From NCBI RefSeq assembly GCF_023712425.1, contig NZ_JAMAYG010000001.1:682001-746000 (forward strand): a stretch of DNA of 64,000 bases. Reading direction: 5' to 3'. Position numbers and translations under genes: made by a program. The notes beneath the pieces were generated by a model, which did no database searches, was not told the DNA's origin, and saw only the letters and a program-made list of their open reading frames with translations. Below, one piece after another: positions 27,106 through 36,449 of the stretch. The first letter of the stretch is position 1, and every line of letters begins with the position of its first letter. This DNA is from Rothia sp. P100 (GTDB lineage Bacteria > Actinomycetota > Actinomycetes > Actinomycetales > Micrococcaceae).

Positions 27106-28916
27106 AACCCTCTATCGAAGCCCAAGAAGACAAGGTCAATCTCAGCAAAGAAGAAGCCCGGCAGGTGCGCCGCCGGTCGGTGGCTCTTCTGGCGGATATT
27201 CTAGCGCCGGTACGCTTACACCTGCTGTTTGCCGTGGTGCTGGTGGTTCTGTCCATGGTGCTCAAAACCGCCATGCCCTGGATTATTTCTGAGGCCCTCA
27301 ATACCACCATTGACCCGCTGATGGCAGGGGATGCCGGGCCCGCCACACGCATGGTGCTCCTTTACGCCGGTGCGGGTGTGCTGTCTGCAATCTGCATCTA
27401 CACCAATATTCTGCTGACCTACAAGATCTCTCAGAGCGCCCTCTACGATCTGCGCCAACGAATGTTCGACCATTCCCAGAAACTATCCGTAGGTTTCCAC
27501 GAGACCTACACCTCCGGGCGGGTCACCTCACGACTGACCAGCGATCTTGACACCATCCGCCAGTTCCTTGATTCCGGGCTATCTGAGCTGGCATCTACAT
27601 TGCTGGGCATCATCTTCACCGTAGTTGCGCTCTTCCTGATGGACTGGCGAGCCGGGGTTGCCCTGGCGATCGCTTTCGTGCCGGTCTGGTTGCTTACCCT
27701 CTGGTTCCGCCGTGCGTCATCTCTTACCTACCGCGCTCAGCGGGTAGCCTCCGCCCGCATTATCAGCCGTTTTGCTGAAACCTTCACGGGCATTAGGGCG
27801 GTCAAGGCTTTCCGCGCTGAACCACAGGTACGCGGGGACTACGCGGCAGCCGCTGAGGACTACCGCGCACGGGTCATGGAATCGGTGAAGGTTCACGGCC
27901 TCTACATGCCTACTCTTCAAGCTCTCGGAAACACTTTCGTTGCAGCGGTGCTGGTAATTGGTGGCTACGCAGTCCTCGGCGGTTCTATGCAGGTAGGTAC
28001 TCTGCTGGCGCTGGTTATTTATGCTAACCGAGTTTTCGAGCCGATTTTTATGCTCTCCGAGTTTTATAACATGTTCCAATCGGCGGTGTCTGCTCTTGAG
28101 AAGGTCTCCGGTTTCTTGGCGGAAAAGCCCCAGGTTCGTGAGCCTGAACATCCGGCGCAGCGTCTCACTCCTGCCCAGGGCCACCTGGTCTTTGACGGGG
28201 TGGAGTTCGAGTACTTGGACGGCACACCCGCCCTGCACCGCCTGAGTGCCGAGGTGCCTGCCGGTCAACATTTGGCACTGGTGGGCGCCACGGGTGCAGG
28301 TAAGTCAACTATCGCTAAGCTGGTTGCCCGTTTTTACGATGTAACCACCGGTTCTATCAGCCTGGACGGGGTGGACGTGCGGCAGCTGTCGGATGCGCAG
28401 CTACGCCGGGAGGTAGTGATGGTAACCCAGGAGGCCTACCTCTTTGAGGGTACCGTTGCCGACAACATCCGTTTGGGTGACCCCACCGCTACTGATGAGC
28501 AGGTGCACGAGGCCGCCCGCACGGTGGGGGCCTACGATTTCATTATGTCTCTACCCCAGGGTTTTGATACCGATCTGGCCAAGCGCGGTGGGAGGGTCTC
28601 TGCTGGTCAGCGACAACTGATTTCTTTTGCCCGCGCTTTCTTGGCAGACCCTGCTGTGCTCATTTTGGACGAGGCAACCGCATCACTGGATATCCCAACG
28701 GAACAGCTGGTGCAACGGGGCCTTGAGACCCTGCTAGCGGGGCGCACCTCTCTAGTGATTGCCCACCGGCTTTCAACGGTGCTCAACGCTGACCGTATCT
28801 GGGTGGTGGACGCCGGGCACGTGGTGGAGGACGGCTCGCCCAGCGACCTGGTGGCACACGGTGGACGCTTTGCCCGCATGGTGGGCGCCTGGGAGGAAAG
28901 CAACGCTGTGAGCTAG
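27102..28916 (+). CDS. ABC exporter subunit with canonical Walker B (half-transporter 2)
   Basis: 604 residues starting at GTG 27102 inside the end of the first subunit. Six transmembrane helices (about 39-300) precede an ATPase domain with Walker A GATGAGKST, signature VSAGQ near 499-503 (deviating from LSGGQ) and Walker B LILDEATASLD with catalytic Glu524. The His switch is IAHRLST. The two subunits complement each other: this Walker A/B plus the first subunit's LSGGQ make the one active site. No terminator was evident in the 200 bases downstream. Confidence 0.88.
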   Translation: MKPSIEAQEDKVNLSKEEARQVRRRSVALLADILAPVRLHLLFAVVLVVLSMVLKTAMPWIISEALNTTIDPLMAGDAGPATRMVLLYAGAGVLSAICIYTNILLTYKISQSALYDLRQRMFDHSQKLSVGFHETYTSGRVTSRLTSDLDTIRQFLDSGLSELASTLLGIIFTVVALFLMDWRAGVALAIAFVPVWLLTLWFRRASSLTYRAQRVASARIISRFAETFTGIRAVKAFRAEPQVRGDYAAAAEDYRARVMESVKVHGLYMPTLQALGNTFVAAVLVIGGYAVLGGSMQVGTLLALVIYANRVFEPIFMLSEFYNMFQSAVSALEKVSGFLAEKPQVREPEHPAQRLTPAQGHLVFDGVEFEYLDGTPALHRLSAEVPAGQHLALVGATGAGKSTIAKLVARFYDVTTGSISLDGVDVRQLSDAQLRREVVMVTQEAYLFEGTVADNIRLGDPTATDEQVHEAARTVGAYDFIMSLPQGFDTDLAKRGGRVSAGQRQLISFARAFLADPAVLILDEATASLDIPTEQLVQRGLETLLAGRTSLVIAHRLSTVLNADRIWVVDAGHVVEDGSPSDLVAHGGRFARMVGAWEESNAVS

Positions 28917-29116
28917 GTTTTGGGCAGCGGTAGTTTTATGGGTGTCCACCTAGTGATCACCCAATGAAACTAACCCTGCCTAAAACTGCGTGTCACAGAC
29001 CGACCTGCCGCCTTGGTTGATTCTGTGGGCTGAGTTACAGTAAGAAGTGGGCAACGCTGGTCAATTATGTCCCGCGCTGCTGTCACACACACTTCATCCC
29101 TGCCCTTGGAGCCCCC

Positions 29117-32023
29117 GTGAGCGTTATAACCTCAGCCGAAGCCCTAGCCCACTCCCACACACCAGAGCTACAAGCTCTGGCGGAAACATTGCGGGATAAG
29201 CAGCAAGCAGATTTCTTCTCAGACAGCACCACCGACCGCCTCGCCATGGCACACGATGCCTCCCATTACCTCCTGGTTCCCGGTGCAGTTGTGCGGCCCG
29301 AGTCAGCGGCTGACATTGGCAGAATCTTTGCCGGTGCAGCCCGCCACGGTGTCCCCCTCACCTTCCGCTCCGGGGGCACTTCACTTTCCGGCCAGGCAAG
29401 CACCGACGGCCTATTAATAGATACCCGCAGAAACTTCCGCGGAATCGAGGTACTGGATGGCGGTAAGCGGGTGCGCGTCCAGCCCGGCGCCACCGTCCAA
29501 GCGGTCAACATCCGCCTGGCACCTTACGGGCGCAAGCTGGGGCCAGACCCGGCGTCCATCACCGCTTGCACCATTGGTGGTGTGGTCGCCAATAACTCGT
29601 CGGGTATGTCCTCGGGGACCGAGTTCAACACCTATAACACCCTGGACTCCCTGGTTGTCGTGCTGCCCTCGGGAACCGTCATTGATACCGCCGATGCGGA
29701 CGCAGACGCTCAGCTAGCAGCCAAAGAACCAGACCTGCATGAGGGTCTACTGCGCCTGCGACGCCGCATCGTGGATAACCCGGCATCCGTGGAGAAAATC
29801 GAGCAGCAGTTCTCTATGAAGAACACCATGGGGTACGGTCTTAACTCCTTTGTGGACTATGAGGTTCCGGTCAAGATTCTGGAACACCTGCTCGTAGGCT
29901 CCGAAGGAACCCTGGGGTTCATTGCCTCAGCCACCTACCGCACCCTGCCCATCCTGCCAGCGGTCTCCACCGGTCTGCTGACCTTTGATAATCTCATCGA
30001 CGCCACCAGCACCATTCCAGCTCTAGTGGCAGCAGGCATGGCAACAGCAGAGCTCCTTGATGCAACCTCCATTCGCGTAGCCCAGCGCAGTGGCCAGGTA
30101 CCGGCATCACTTGCCGCCATTGACGTCAAAGACCACGCCACTTTGCTGGTCGAATTCCAGGGCATCAGTAGAGAAGAACTGGCAGACAAAGAGGCGGCAG
30201 CTGCCCCCATGCTGTCTTCCCTGGGCACCGTTCTACCTTTCAGCATGACCACGGACGCCGCCGAACGAGACCTGCTCTGGGCGGCCCGCCGAGGCCTCTA
30301 CACAACGGTGGCCGGAAACCGCCCTAGCGGCACTAACGCCCTGTTAGAAGACGTAGTGGTACCGGTCGAGCGCTTGGGTTCAACCTGCCAGGATCTCTCG
30401 GCCCTCTTTGACCAGCATGGCTATCAGGATTCAGTGATTTTCGGCCATGCTAAGGATGGCAACATCCACTTCATGCTCAATGAGCAGTTCCGCGACGCTG
30501 CTCTACTGAAACGCTATGAAGCCTTCACTGAGGACATGGTGGATCTCATCATTGGTGCTGACGGCTCCCTGAAGGCTGAGCACGGCACCGGCCGCATCAT
30601 GGCGCCCTTTGTCCGCCGCCAGTTTGGCGATGAACTCTACGAGATCATGTGCGAGCTCAAAGCCCTGGTTGACCCGCGCGGCATGCTCAACCCCGGCGTC
30701 CTGCTCTCTGATGATCCCACCTCTTACGTGCAGAATCTCAAGGTAGCTGAGACGGTTGAAGAAGAGGTGGACCGCTGCGTGGAGTGCGGCTACTGTGAAC
30801 CGGTTTGCCCCTCCAAAGACCTGACTCTTACGCCCCGCCAGCGGATCGTCCTCCGCCGGGAAATTCAGGCAGCCGAAGCCGAAGGCAACGGCCAGTTAGC
30901 GCAGCAACTGCGTGCGGACTACGACTACGCAGGGGTGCAGACCTGCGCGGTAGACGGCATGTGTCTGACCCGCTGCCCTATGCACATTGATACCGGTGAG
31001 CTGGTGCGCAGACTCCGCAGTGAAAACCAGAATAAGCTAGCGGCTACTGGCTGGAAACTTGCGGCTAAAAACTGGGGCGCAGTGGACGCAGGGGCCGGCA
31101 AAGCGCTGAACCTGGCTAAAGCTCTCCCCTTTCCGGCGGTCCAAAATGTCACGAAGGTGGCGCGCACTCTCGTGGGCGAAGACATGGTGCCTCTCTATAA
31201 GAAGCACCTCTCCGGCGGTGGAACCCGCCGCCATCCCCATGCCGATGAGGCAGCTGAGATCGTTTTCTTCCCCGCCTGCGTCAATGCCATGTTTGGCGGC
31301 ATCGATGAGAACGGCGCTGACACCACCGTCAACGCCACCGCTGCCTTCACTGCCCTCTGCGAGCGCGCGGGTGTACACTACACGGTGCCCGAGGGTATCG
31401 GTGAGCTCTGCTGCGGCACTCCCTGGAAGTCCAAGGGCTACACCGGTGGATACGCCATTATGCGCGATAAAGTTCTCACTGCACTCTGGAAAGCCACGGA
31501 TGGCGGGCGCCTACCGGTGATCTGTGATGCTTCATCCTGCACCGAGGGGCTGCTGACCATGCAGCAGAAAGTTGCCGCCGCGGTAGAGAGCCAGCAGGGG
31601 CGCAGCCGAGTGCCGGGTGAGCCGGATTTCTCCCGTATTGTCTTCATTGACTCGGTAGAATTCGCCGCCGACCGTCTACTTCCCCAGTTAGCGGTTACGG
31701 CTCCCATCGCTTCTCTTGCCCTGCACCCCACCTGCTCCATCACCCATCTGGGCTTGCAGAGCCGTATGGTGCAGATTGCTGAGGCGATCTCACCGGACGC
31801 CGTGGTACCGGCTGCCTGGGGTTGCTGTGGTTACGCCGGGGATAGGGGTATGTTGCACCCCGAGCTGACGGCTAGCGCTACCGCTGCTGAGGCTGCTGAG
31901 GTTAATCAGCGCACCTTTGTTGCCTATGCCTCAACTAACCGCACCTGTGAGCAGGGCATGACGGAGGCAACCGGGCACAGCTACCAAAACATCCTGCAGC
32001 TATTAGAGCGGGCAACCCGGTAA
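29117..32023 (+). CDS. FAD-linked oxidase with iron-sulfur and CCG domains (D-lactate dehydrogenase-like)
   Basis: 968 residues, from GTG 29117. The FAD-binding type 4 domain (about 35-260) has SGGTSLSGQA near 88 and NNSSGMSSGTEFNTYNTLDS near 157. The FAD-oxidase C domain extends to about 540 and ends HGTGRIMAPFV. Two ferredoxin-type clusters follow, CVECGYCEPVCP near 555 and a CxxxxxCxxxCP set near 610. The C-terminal CCG domains have GELCCG near 762 and AWGCCGYAGDRG near 900. This layout is the GlcD-GlcF type fusion used for D-lactate or D-2-hydroxyacid oxidation to the quinone pool. It precedes a complete L-lactate module by 4 kb, so D-lactate is the favoured substrate. Glycolate or 2-hydroxyglutarate are alternatives. 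Confidence 0.85.
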   Translation: MSVITSAEALAHSHTPELQALAETLRDKQQADFFSDSTTDRLAMAHDASHYLLVPGAVVRPESAADIGRIFAGAARHGVPLTFRSGGTSLSGQASTDGLLIDTRRNFRGIEVLDGGKRVRVQPGATVQAVNIRLAPYGRKLGPDPASITACTIGGVVANNSSGMSSGTEFNTYNTLDSLVVVLPSGTVIDTADADADAQLAAKEPDLHEGLLRLRRRIVDNPASVEKIEQQFSMKNTMGYGLNSFVDYEVPVKILEHLLVGSEGTLGFIASATYRTLPILPAVSTGLLTFDNLIDATSTIPALVAAGMATAELLDATSIRVAQRSGQVPASLAAIDVKDHATLLVEFQGISREELADKEAAAAPMLSSLGTVLPFSMTTDAAERDLLWAARRGLYTTVAGNRPSGTNALLEDVVVPVERLGSTCQDLSALFDQHGYQDSVIFGHAKDGNIHFMLNEQFRDAALLKRYEAFTEDMVDLIIGADGSLKAEHGTGRIMAPFVRRQFGDELYEIMCELKALVDPRGMLNPGVLLSDDPTSYVQNLKVAETVEEEVDRCVECGYCEPVCPSKDLTLTPRQRIVLRREIQAAEAEGNGQLAQQLRADYDYAGVQTCAVDGMCLTRCPMHIDTGELVRRLRSENQNKLAATGWKLAAKNWGAVDAGAGKALNLAKALPFPAVQNVTKVARTLVGEDMVPLYKKHLSGGGTRRHPHADEAAEIVFFPACVNAMFGGIDENGADTTVNATAAFTALCERAGVHYTVPEGIGELCCGTPWKSKGYTGGYAIMRDKVLTALWKATDGGRLPVICDASSCTEGLLTMQQKVAAAVESQQGRSRVPGEPDFSRIVFIDSVEFAADRLLPQLAVTAPIASLALHPTCSITHLGLQSRMVQIAEAISPDAVVPAAWGCCGYAGDRGMLHPELTASATAAEAAEVNQRTFVAYASTNRTCEQGMTEATGHSYQNILQLLERATR

Positions 32024-32144
32024 AGAGATGGCGCGCTGATCAGTGCAGAGAAAGCGCGCTATCGGCCTTGCCTGGTTTTGCGTCCTAGCAGGCGGAGCGT
32101 TATTATTGAACAGTTGCTCTAGGCTCAAAAGCTGAAGCAACAAT

Positions 32145-32218
32145 CGGGATGTGGCGCAGCTTGGTAGCGCGCGTCGTTCGGGACGACGAGGTCGCAGGTT
32201 CAAATCCTGTCATCCCGA
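32145..32218 (+). tRNA. tRNA-Pro (CGG)
   Basis: A 74-base cloverleaf can be drawn: acceptor CGGGATG/CATCCCG, D arm GCGC...GCGC, anticodon arm CGTCG/CGACG around loop TTCGGGA with anticodon CGG, T arm GCAGG-TTCAAAT-CCTGT, discriminator A. No CCA is encoded. A terminator follows. Confidence 0.95.
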
Positions 32219-32223
32219 CAAAT

Positions 32224-32256
32224 AGCCCCGGAACTCAGCAGAGTTCCGGGGCTTTG
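32224..32256 (+). terminator. terminator after tRNA-Pro
   Basis: AGCCCCGGAACTC pairs with GAGTTCCGGGGCT around a 4-base loop, followed by TTGTC. Confidence 0.85.
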
Positions 32257-32309
32257 TCGTACCTGGCCGGTTATGGAGACGTATCCGACACTATCTGACG
32301 AGAAAGCTC

Positions 32310-34442
32310 CTAAGGCTTCTTGGTCAGTTTGGAGGGCCACCAGACCTTGGCGCCGATGTCCTCAACCAATGCTGGGATGAGCAGGGCGCGGACCACGGTG
32401 GCATCCAGCAGAACGCCGAAGGCGACGATGAAGGCCAGCTGCACAAGGAACATGAGGGGGATGACGGCAAGGGCGGCGAAGGTCGCTGCTAGTACGATAC
32501 CGGCGCTGGTGATGACACCACCGGTCACCACCAGCCCCTTGCGCATGCCTTGAGTGGTGCCAACCTGTAGGGCTTCTTCGCGGACCCGGGTCATGAGGAA
32601 GATGGTGTAGTCGATGCCCAGGGCTACGAGGAAGACGAAGCCGTAGAGGGGTACGGTGGGGTCTGCGCCAGGGAAGCCGAGGATGTGGTTGAAGACCAGG
32701 GCTGAGACGCCAATGGCGGTGAGGTAGGACAGCACTGTTGCGGCAACTAGTAGCAGGGGTGCGGCGATGGAGCGCAGCAGCAGCATGAGGATGAGGGTGA
32801 TGACGATGAGCACCGAGGGGATGATGACGGTGAGGTCGCGTACGGCGCTGGTGTTAGTGTCCAGGTTGGTGGCGCTTTCACCGCCGACGATAGCTCCGGT
32901 GTCGTTCAGTTCGGTTCGGATGGTTTTGATGGTTTCTTCGGCCTCGCGGGAGTCTGCGGGGTCGCTGAGGGTTGCTTGAATCAGCACTTTGCCATCGACC
33001 ACGGTGGGTGCGGCGTTGGCAAACATAGGCGGCAGGTTGGCAGCCTCTGCACCGAGGGGTATGGTGCCTGAGGGTGATTCCTCTGAAAGTACTGCTAGGG
33101 AGTCCACGCCCTCGGTTGCTTCAAGGGCGCTAACGGCGGTGTCCATGGAATTTTCGGGCAGAATGATGGACGCTGGTGAGCCGGAGCCTGCGGGGAAGTG
33201 CTGGGCGAGTACCGCCTGGCCGTCGCGGGCTTGGGATTCACCGAGCACCAGGTCTGACTGGCGCACACCGTTGGCCTGGAAGGTCGTGGCGAAGGCCGCG
33301 AAGATGGCGAGCACAAAGACGGTAGCTAGCCAGACCTTACGGGGTTTAGCAGAAACAAAATCTGCAATTTTGACCCAGAGACCCGCGCTAGCGTCCTGAG
33401 TTCCCTCACGTAATTTGGGGCGGGCAGGCCAGAAGGCTGCTCTGCCAGCTAGGGCGAGGGTGGCGGGGAGGAAGGTAAGGGCGGCTAGCATGGAAAGGAC
33501 GATGCCGGTGCCAGCCACCGGGCCCAGCGCCTTGTTGGAAGATAGCTCGGAGAGGAGCAAGCAGAGCAGACCGGCAATGACGGTGCCACCGGAGGCAAGA
33601 ATAGGCTCAAAGCTTCCCTTGAGAGCTGCTTTGGTGGCGTCGAATCGAGAGGCGTACTGGGTGAGAGCCTCACGGTGGCGGGCGACGTAGAGCAGGGAGT
33701 AGTCGGTTGCTGCACCGACCACCAGAATGAGCAGAATGCCTTGAACCTGCCCGTTGATTTTGACCCAGCCCATGTTAGCCATGTGCCAGATGACGAAGAT
33801 AGCGCCGGAGAGCGCGACTATAGAGGTGATGAGCACCAGGATGGGAAGAACCGGTGAACGGTAGACAATGAGCAGAATGATAAAGACAACAATCAGGGCC
33901 ACGGCGAGCAGGATACCGTCGATTCCGCCGAAGGCTTCGACGAGGTCAGCGGTGAAACCAGCCGGCCCGGTAATGTAGCCGGTGAGACCAGCCGGCGGGT
34001 CAGCGATGTAGCTACGTACCGCTTCGACCGGTTCAAGCACATCTTCGTTGCCTTCTAGTGGGATGATAATTTCTGCAGCTTGCCCGTCTTCTGAGTAGAT
34101 GACCGGGGAAGTTTCGCCGCTGATAAAACCCTCATCACGCATGGATTGGGTTAGCCCGTCTAGGTAGGAGCGGTGTTCATCGGTGAGTTCGCCGTCGGCA
34201 GCGAAGACAGCAATAGCCGGGATGGAATCTGACCCGAAGAAGTCCCGCTGTTGCTCGGTCACCTGGGTTGATTCAGCGCTTTGGGGCAGAAAGTCGGTTG
34301 CTGAGTTGGTTGAGACTTCTGAGATTTTGCCAAAGTAAGGCCCGCCAATACCTGCAACAGCCACCCAGACCAGCACCAGAAGGGCAGGAAACAGGGCTCG
34401 TACCCATGTGCGATTTTTTGGGGGCGCTATATGTTTGGGCAT
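32310..34442 (-). CDS. MMPL-family (RND superfamily) membrane exporter
   Basis: 710 residues with about 12 transmembrane helices in the RND arrangement: helix 1 at 16-34, a large extracytoplasmic loop to about 175, helices 2-6, a second loop, and helices 8-12. The proton-relay Asp-Tyr pairs are visible as GAATDYSLLYVARHRE near 241-256 and ALGIDYTIFLMTRVREEA near 604-621. It exports lipids, drugs or other hydrophobic compounds; the substrate cannot be told. It is transcribed alone on the minus strand, from ATG 34442. A second, larger MMPL protein is encoded at 45.4 kb, and the two are different subfamilies. Confidence 0.87.
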   Translation of the reverse strand: MPKHIAPPKNRTWVRALFPALLVLVWVAVAGIGGPYFGKISEVSTNSATDFLPQSAESTQVTEQQRDFFGSDSIPAIAVFAADGELTDEHRSYLDGLTQSMRDEGFISGETSPVIYSEDGQAAEIIIPLEGNEDVLEPVEAVRSYIADPPAGLTGYITGPAGFTADLVEAFGGIDGILLAVALIVVFIILLIVYRSPVLPILVLITSIVALSGAIFVIWHMANMGWVKINGQVQGILLILVVGAATDYSLLYVARHREALTQYASRFDATKAALKGSFEPILASGGTVIAGLLCLLLSELSSNKALGPVAGTGIVLSMLAALTFLPATLALAGRAAFWPARPKLREGTQDASAGLWVKIADFVSAKPRKVWLATVFVLAIFAAFATTFQANGVRQSDLVLGESQARDGQAVLAQHFPAGSGSPASIILPENSMDTAVSALEATEGVDSLAVLSEESPSGTIPLGAEAANLPPMFANAAPTVVDGKVLIQATLSDPADSREAEETIKTIRTELNDTGAIVGGESATNLDTNTSAVRDLTVIIPSVLIVITLILMLLLRSIAAPLLLVAATVLSYLTAIGVSALVFNHILGFPGADPTVPLYGFVFLVALGIDYTIFLMTRVREEALQVGTTQGMRKGLVVTGGVITSAGIVLAATFAALAVIPLMFLVQLAFIVAFGVLLDATVVRALLIPALVEDIGAKVWWPSKLTKKP

Positions 34443-34540
34443 GGCTATCTCACCTTTCTTCTAGGGGTGAGATGAGCCTATCAGAAAGAGGGGTCAACCT
34501 AACGCGAAAGCACCTTGTTGAGTAGGTAACCCCACAAACA

Positions 34541-35557
34541 TTAACTCCTGCCGGTGACCAGCGCTAATAGACTTTCCAGGGGGCCACGTCGAGCGATCGT
34601 TCTGCCTAGCAGACGGTCCCAACTCCAGGCAAAAAGTAGGGATAGGGCAATGAGAAGCACGAGCATCCACCAGGAGTCGTCGTTGTAAGGCAAGCCGTAG
34701 GCCGGGGCGTAGCGAATATAGAGAGCCAGCACGCCTATCTGCAAGACGTAGAGCGAGAGCGTCATCCTGCCGGCAGCTACCAGCGGGTCAAGCACCTGGG
34801 CACGCGAAGCAAAGATACGTGCTAGTAGGCAACTCCACCCTAGGGCAGCGATACTCAAGAAGAGCGCGAACGCGATTTCAAGCCTGCTGGCGGTATAGGG
34901 CAAGAACTCGCTGAGTTCGGTGGTTGCATACCAGTAGATTAGGCCGGCGACGCCGGTAGCGGCTATCGCAGTTACCGTATCTCCAACTGCTCCCCACTCC
35001 CCCAGTGCACGAGCCAGGATGCCACCAACACAGGCATAGGCCAGAAGGGTGAAAACCTGATAGTGGGTGCCGGTGAAGAACCACTGGTAGGCGTACTGGA
35101 GGTAGCTACCGGAAAGTACCTGCTCATTGTAGGCGGGTGTGAAAAAGGTCAGCGCGGTGGTGGCGAACCACCATGAGAGTAAAGATATGACACCCAGCAG
35201 CCAGGCAGGCAAGAAGACCAGCGGGGCGATGAGGACGCTCAAAACACCCAGGTAGGGCAGGACGATATCCACGTGCGCGTCCCACGTATTGATATATAGC
35301 CCAATAGCTATCAACATGATTCCGCGGACCACCGATGAGGCAAAGAGTACCGGGAAGCTCATGCGTTCTGTGGAGAGGTAGGCTGACACGCCCATCAGCA
35401 GAGCAAAGAGGGGGGCGGTTGCAAACTCACTGAGGTTTAGGATGCCAGCTGGCCCCGCGCTAGGGGCAACATGAGCTACGTACATGGCAATGAGTGCCAG
35501 GCAGCGTGCAAGGTCCACGCCAATAATACGCCCCGCGCCCGGTGTTGCTGTCTTCAT
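34541..35557 (-). CDS. multi-spanning acyltransferase-like membrane protein (DUF1624/HGSNAT-like)
   Basis: 338 residues from ATG 35557, chosen because GTGGAG lies 6 bases upstream; the frame is open a further 25 codons but without a site. The first helix region RIIGVDLARCLALIAMYVAHVAP carries the Asp-x-x-Arg...His pattern of the heparan-alpha-glucosaminide N-acetyltransferase-like and acyltransferase-3-like families. About 10 hydrophobic segments fill the rest, with LDPLVAAGRMTLSLYVLQIGV near 265-285. Such proteins transfer acyl groups to envelope sugars or are carriers of unknown function. The subfamily is uncertain. Confidence 0.68.
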   Translation of the reverse strand: MKTATPGAGRIIGVDLARCLALIAMYVAHVAPSAGPAGILNLSEFATAPLFALLMGVSAYLSTERMSFPVLFASSVVRGIMLIAIGLYINTWDAHVDIVLPYLGVLSVLIAPLVFLPAWLLGVISLLSWWFATTALTFFTPAYNEQVLSGSYLQYAYQWFFTGTHYQVFTLLAYACVGGILARALGEWGAVGDTVTAIAATGVAGLIYWYATTELSEFLPYTASRLEIAFALFLSIAALGWSCLLARIFASRAQVLDPLVAAGRMTLSLYVLQIGVLALYIRYAPAYGLPYNDDSWWMLVLLIALSLLFAWSWDRLLGRTIARRGPLESLLALVTGRS

Positions 35558-35751
35558 GGAATCTCCACTTCTACGTCCGTTCACGATTATGCCACGGTCT
35601 TCCGGGAGTGGAGTGTGACAAATTACCTGCACCAGATCACCCTCCCCGAGTTTAGTTCAAGCATGCAGTACGGGTAAGACTCGATCATCGGTAACCGTCA
35701 TAATCCTCGCTGAGGAATCAGCTAGAGCGCCAAGGATGTCTCCTCAAATAT

Positions 35752-35794
35752 AAAAAGATGGGGTGTGAACTTTCAGTTCACACCCCATCTTTTT
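35752..35794 (-). terminator. strong terminator after lutC
   Basis: AAAAAGATGGGGTGTGAACT pairs with AGTTCACACCCCATCTTTTT around a 3-base loop. On the minus strand the T run directly follows the lutABC operon. It is symmetric and can act in both directions. Confidence 0.92.
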
Positions 35795-35807
35795 GTTTGC
35801 CAGCGCT

Positions 35808-36449
35808 CTATTTGAGGATGATGACATCCAGAGTACGGGGGCCGTGCACGCCCTCCACACGAATCAGCTCGATATCACTGGTGGCTGAGGGGCCAGAAAT
35901 CCACGTGATGGGCTTTTCGATATCCAGTCGAGCAACAGTTTCAGGAATAAGCTCCACAATGGTTTCCACCGGCACCACGCAGATGTGGTGATCAGGGACC
36001 AGGGTGATAGCGCGGCGTCCCTCAGCAGGGTTGCTGTTGAGCGCAATGGTACCAGTTTCAGCGCAGGACACGGTCGATGAGGTCACCACGGCGTCCACAG
36101 CGTCTAATTCGCGCACGGAAAGCGCACCTGGCTTATCAGCGTTACCAGAATCTGTGACCGCTGAACGTGAAGCGGTGTCCTCAGGCAACCAAGCGGCATC
36201 CAGACCAGCAGGCACCACGTAGCGCGATGCCTTAGCCAGTAGCTCATCAATGCGACCGGCGATAGTCTCAGCGGTTTCATGATAAACGTTGGCCTTGTAG
36301 TCAATCAGACGGTCGACCAGAATCTCAATGATTTCTTCCTGACCCTTGTCGCTGACTCGGCGGTAGGTACGCACCGGTTCAGCGGGCTGGGGTGAATCCC
36401 AAAGGGAGGCACGGATGCGGCCCAGAATCTCGCTCTTAGCATCGGTCAT
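35808..36449 (-). CDS. lutC: lactate utilization protein C (LUD domain)
   Basis: 213 residues with the LUD/YkgG domain: ILGRIRASLWD at the N-terminus, VVTSSTVSCAETGTIALNS near 110-128 and ISGPSATSDIELIRVEGVHGPRTLDVIIL at the end. The SATSDIE...VHGPR motif is the hallmark of LutC. It is the third protein of the L-lactate oxidising LutABC complex in the cytoplasm. The start ATG overlaps the lutB stop by 1 base (TAATG), and AGGAGG lies upstream inside lutB. It is the last gene of the operon. Confidence 0.93.
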   Translation of the reverse strand: MTDAKSEILGRIRASLWDSPQPAEPVRTYRRVSDKGQEEIIEILVDRLIDYKANVYHETAETIAGRIDELLAKASRYVVPAGLDAAWLPEDTASRSAVTDSGNADKPGALSVRELDAVDAVVTSSTVSCAETGTIALNSNPAEGRRAITLVPDHHICVVPVETIVELIPETVARLDIEKPITWISGPSATSDIELIRVEGVHGPRTLDVIILK

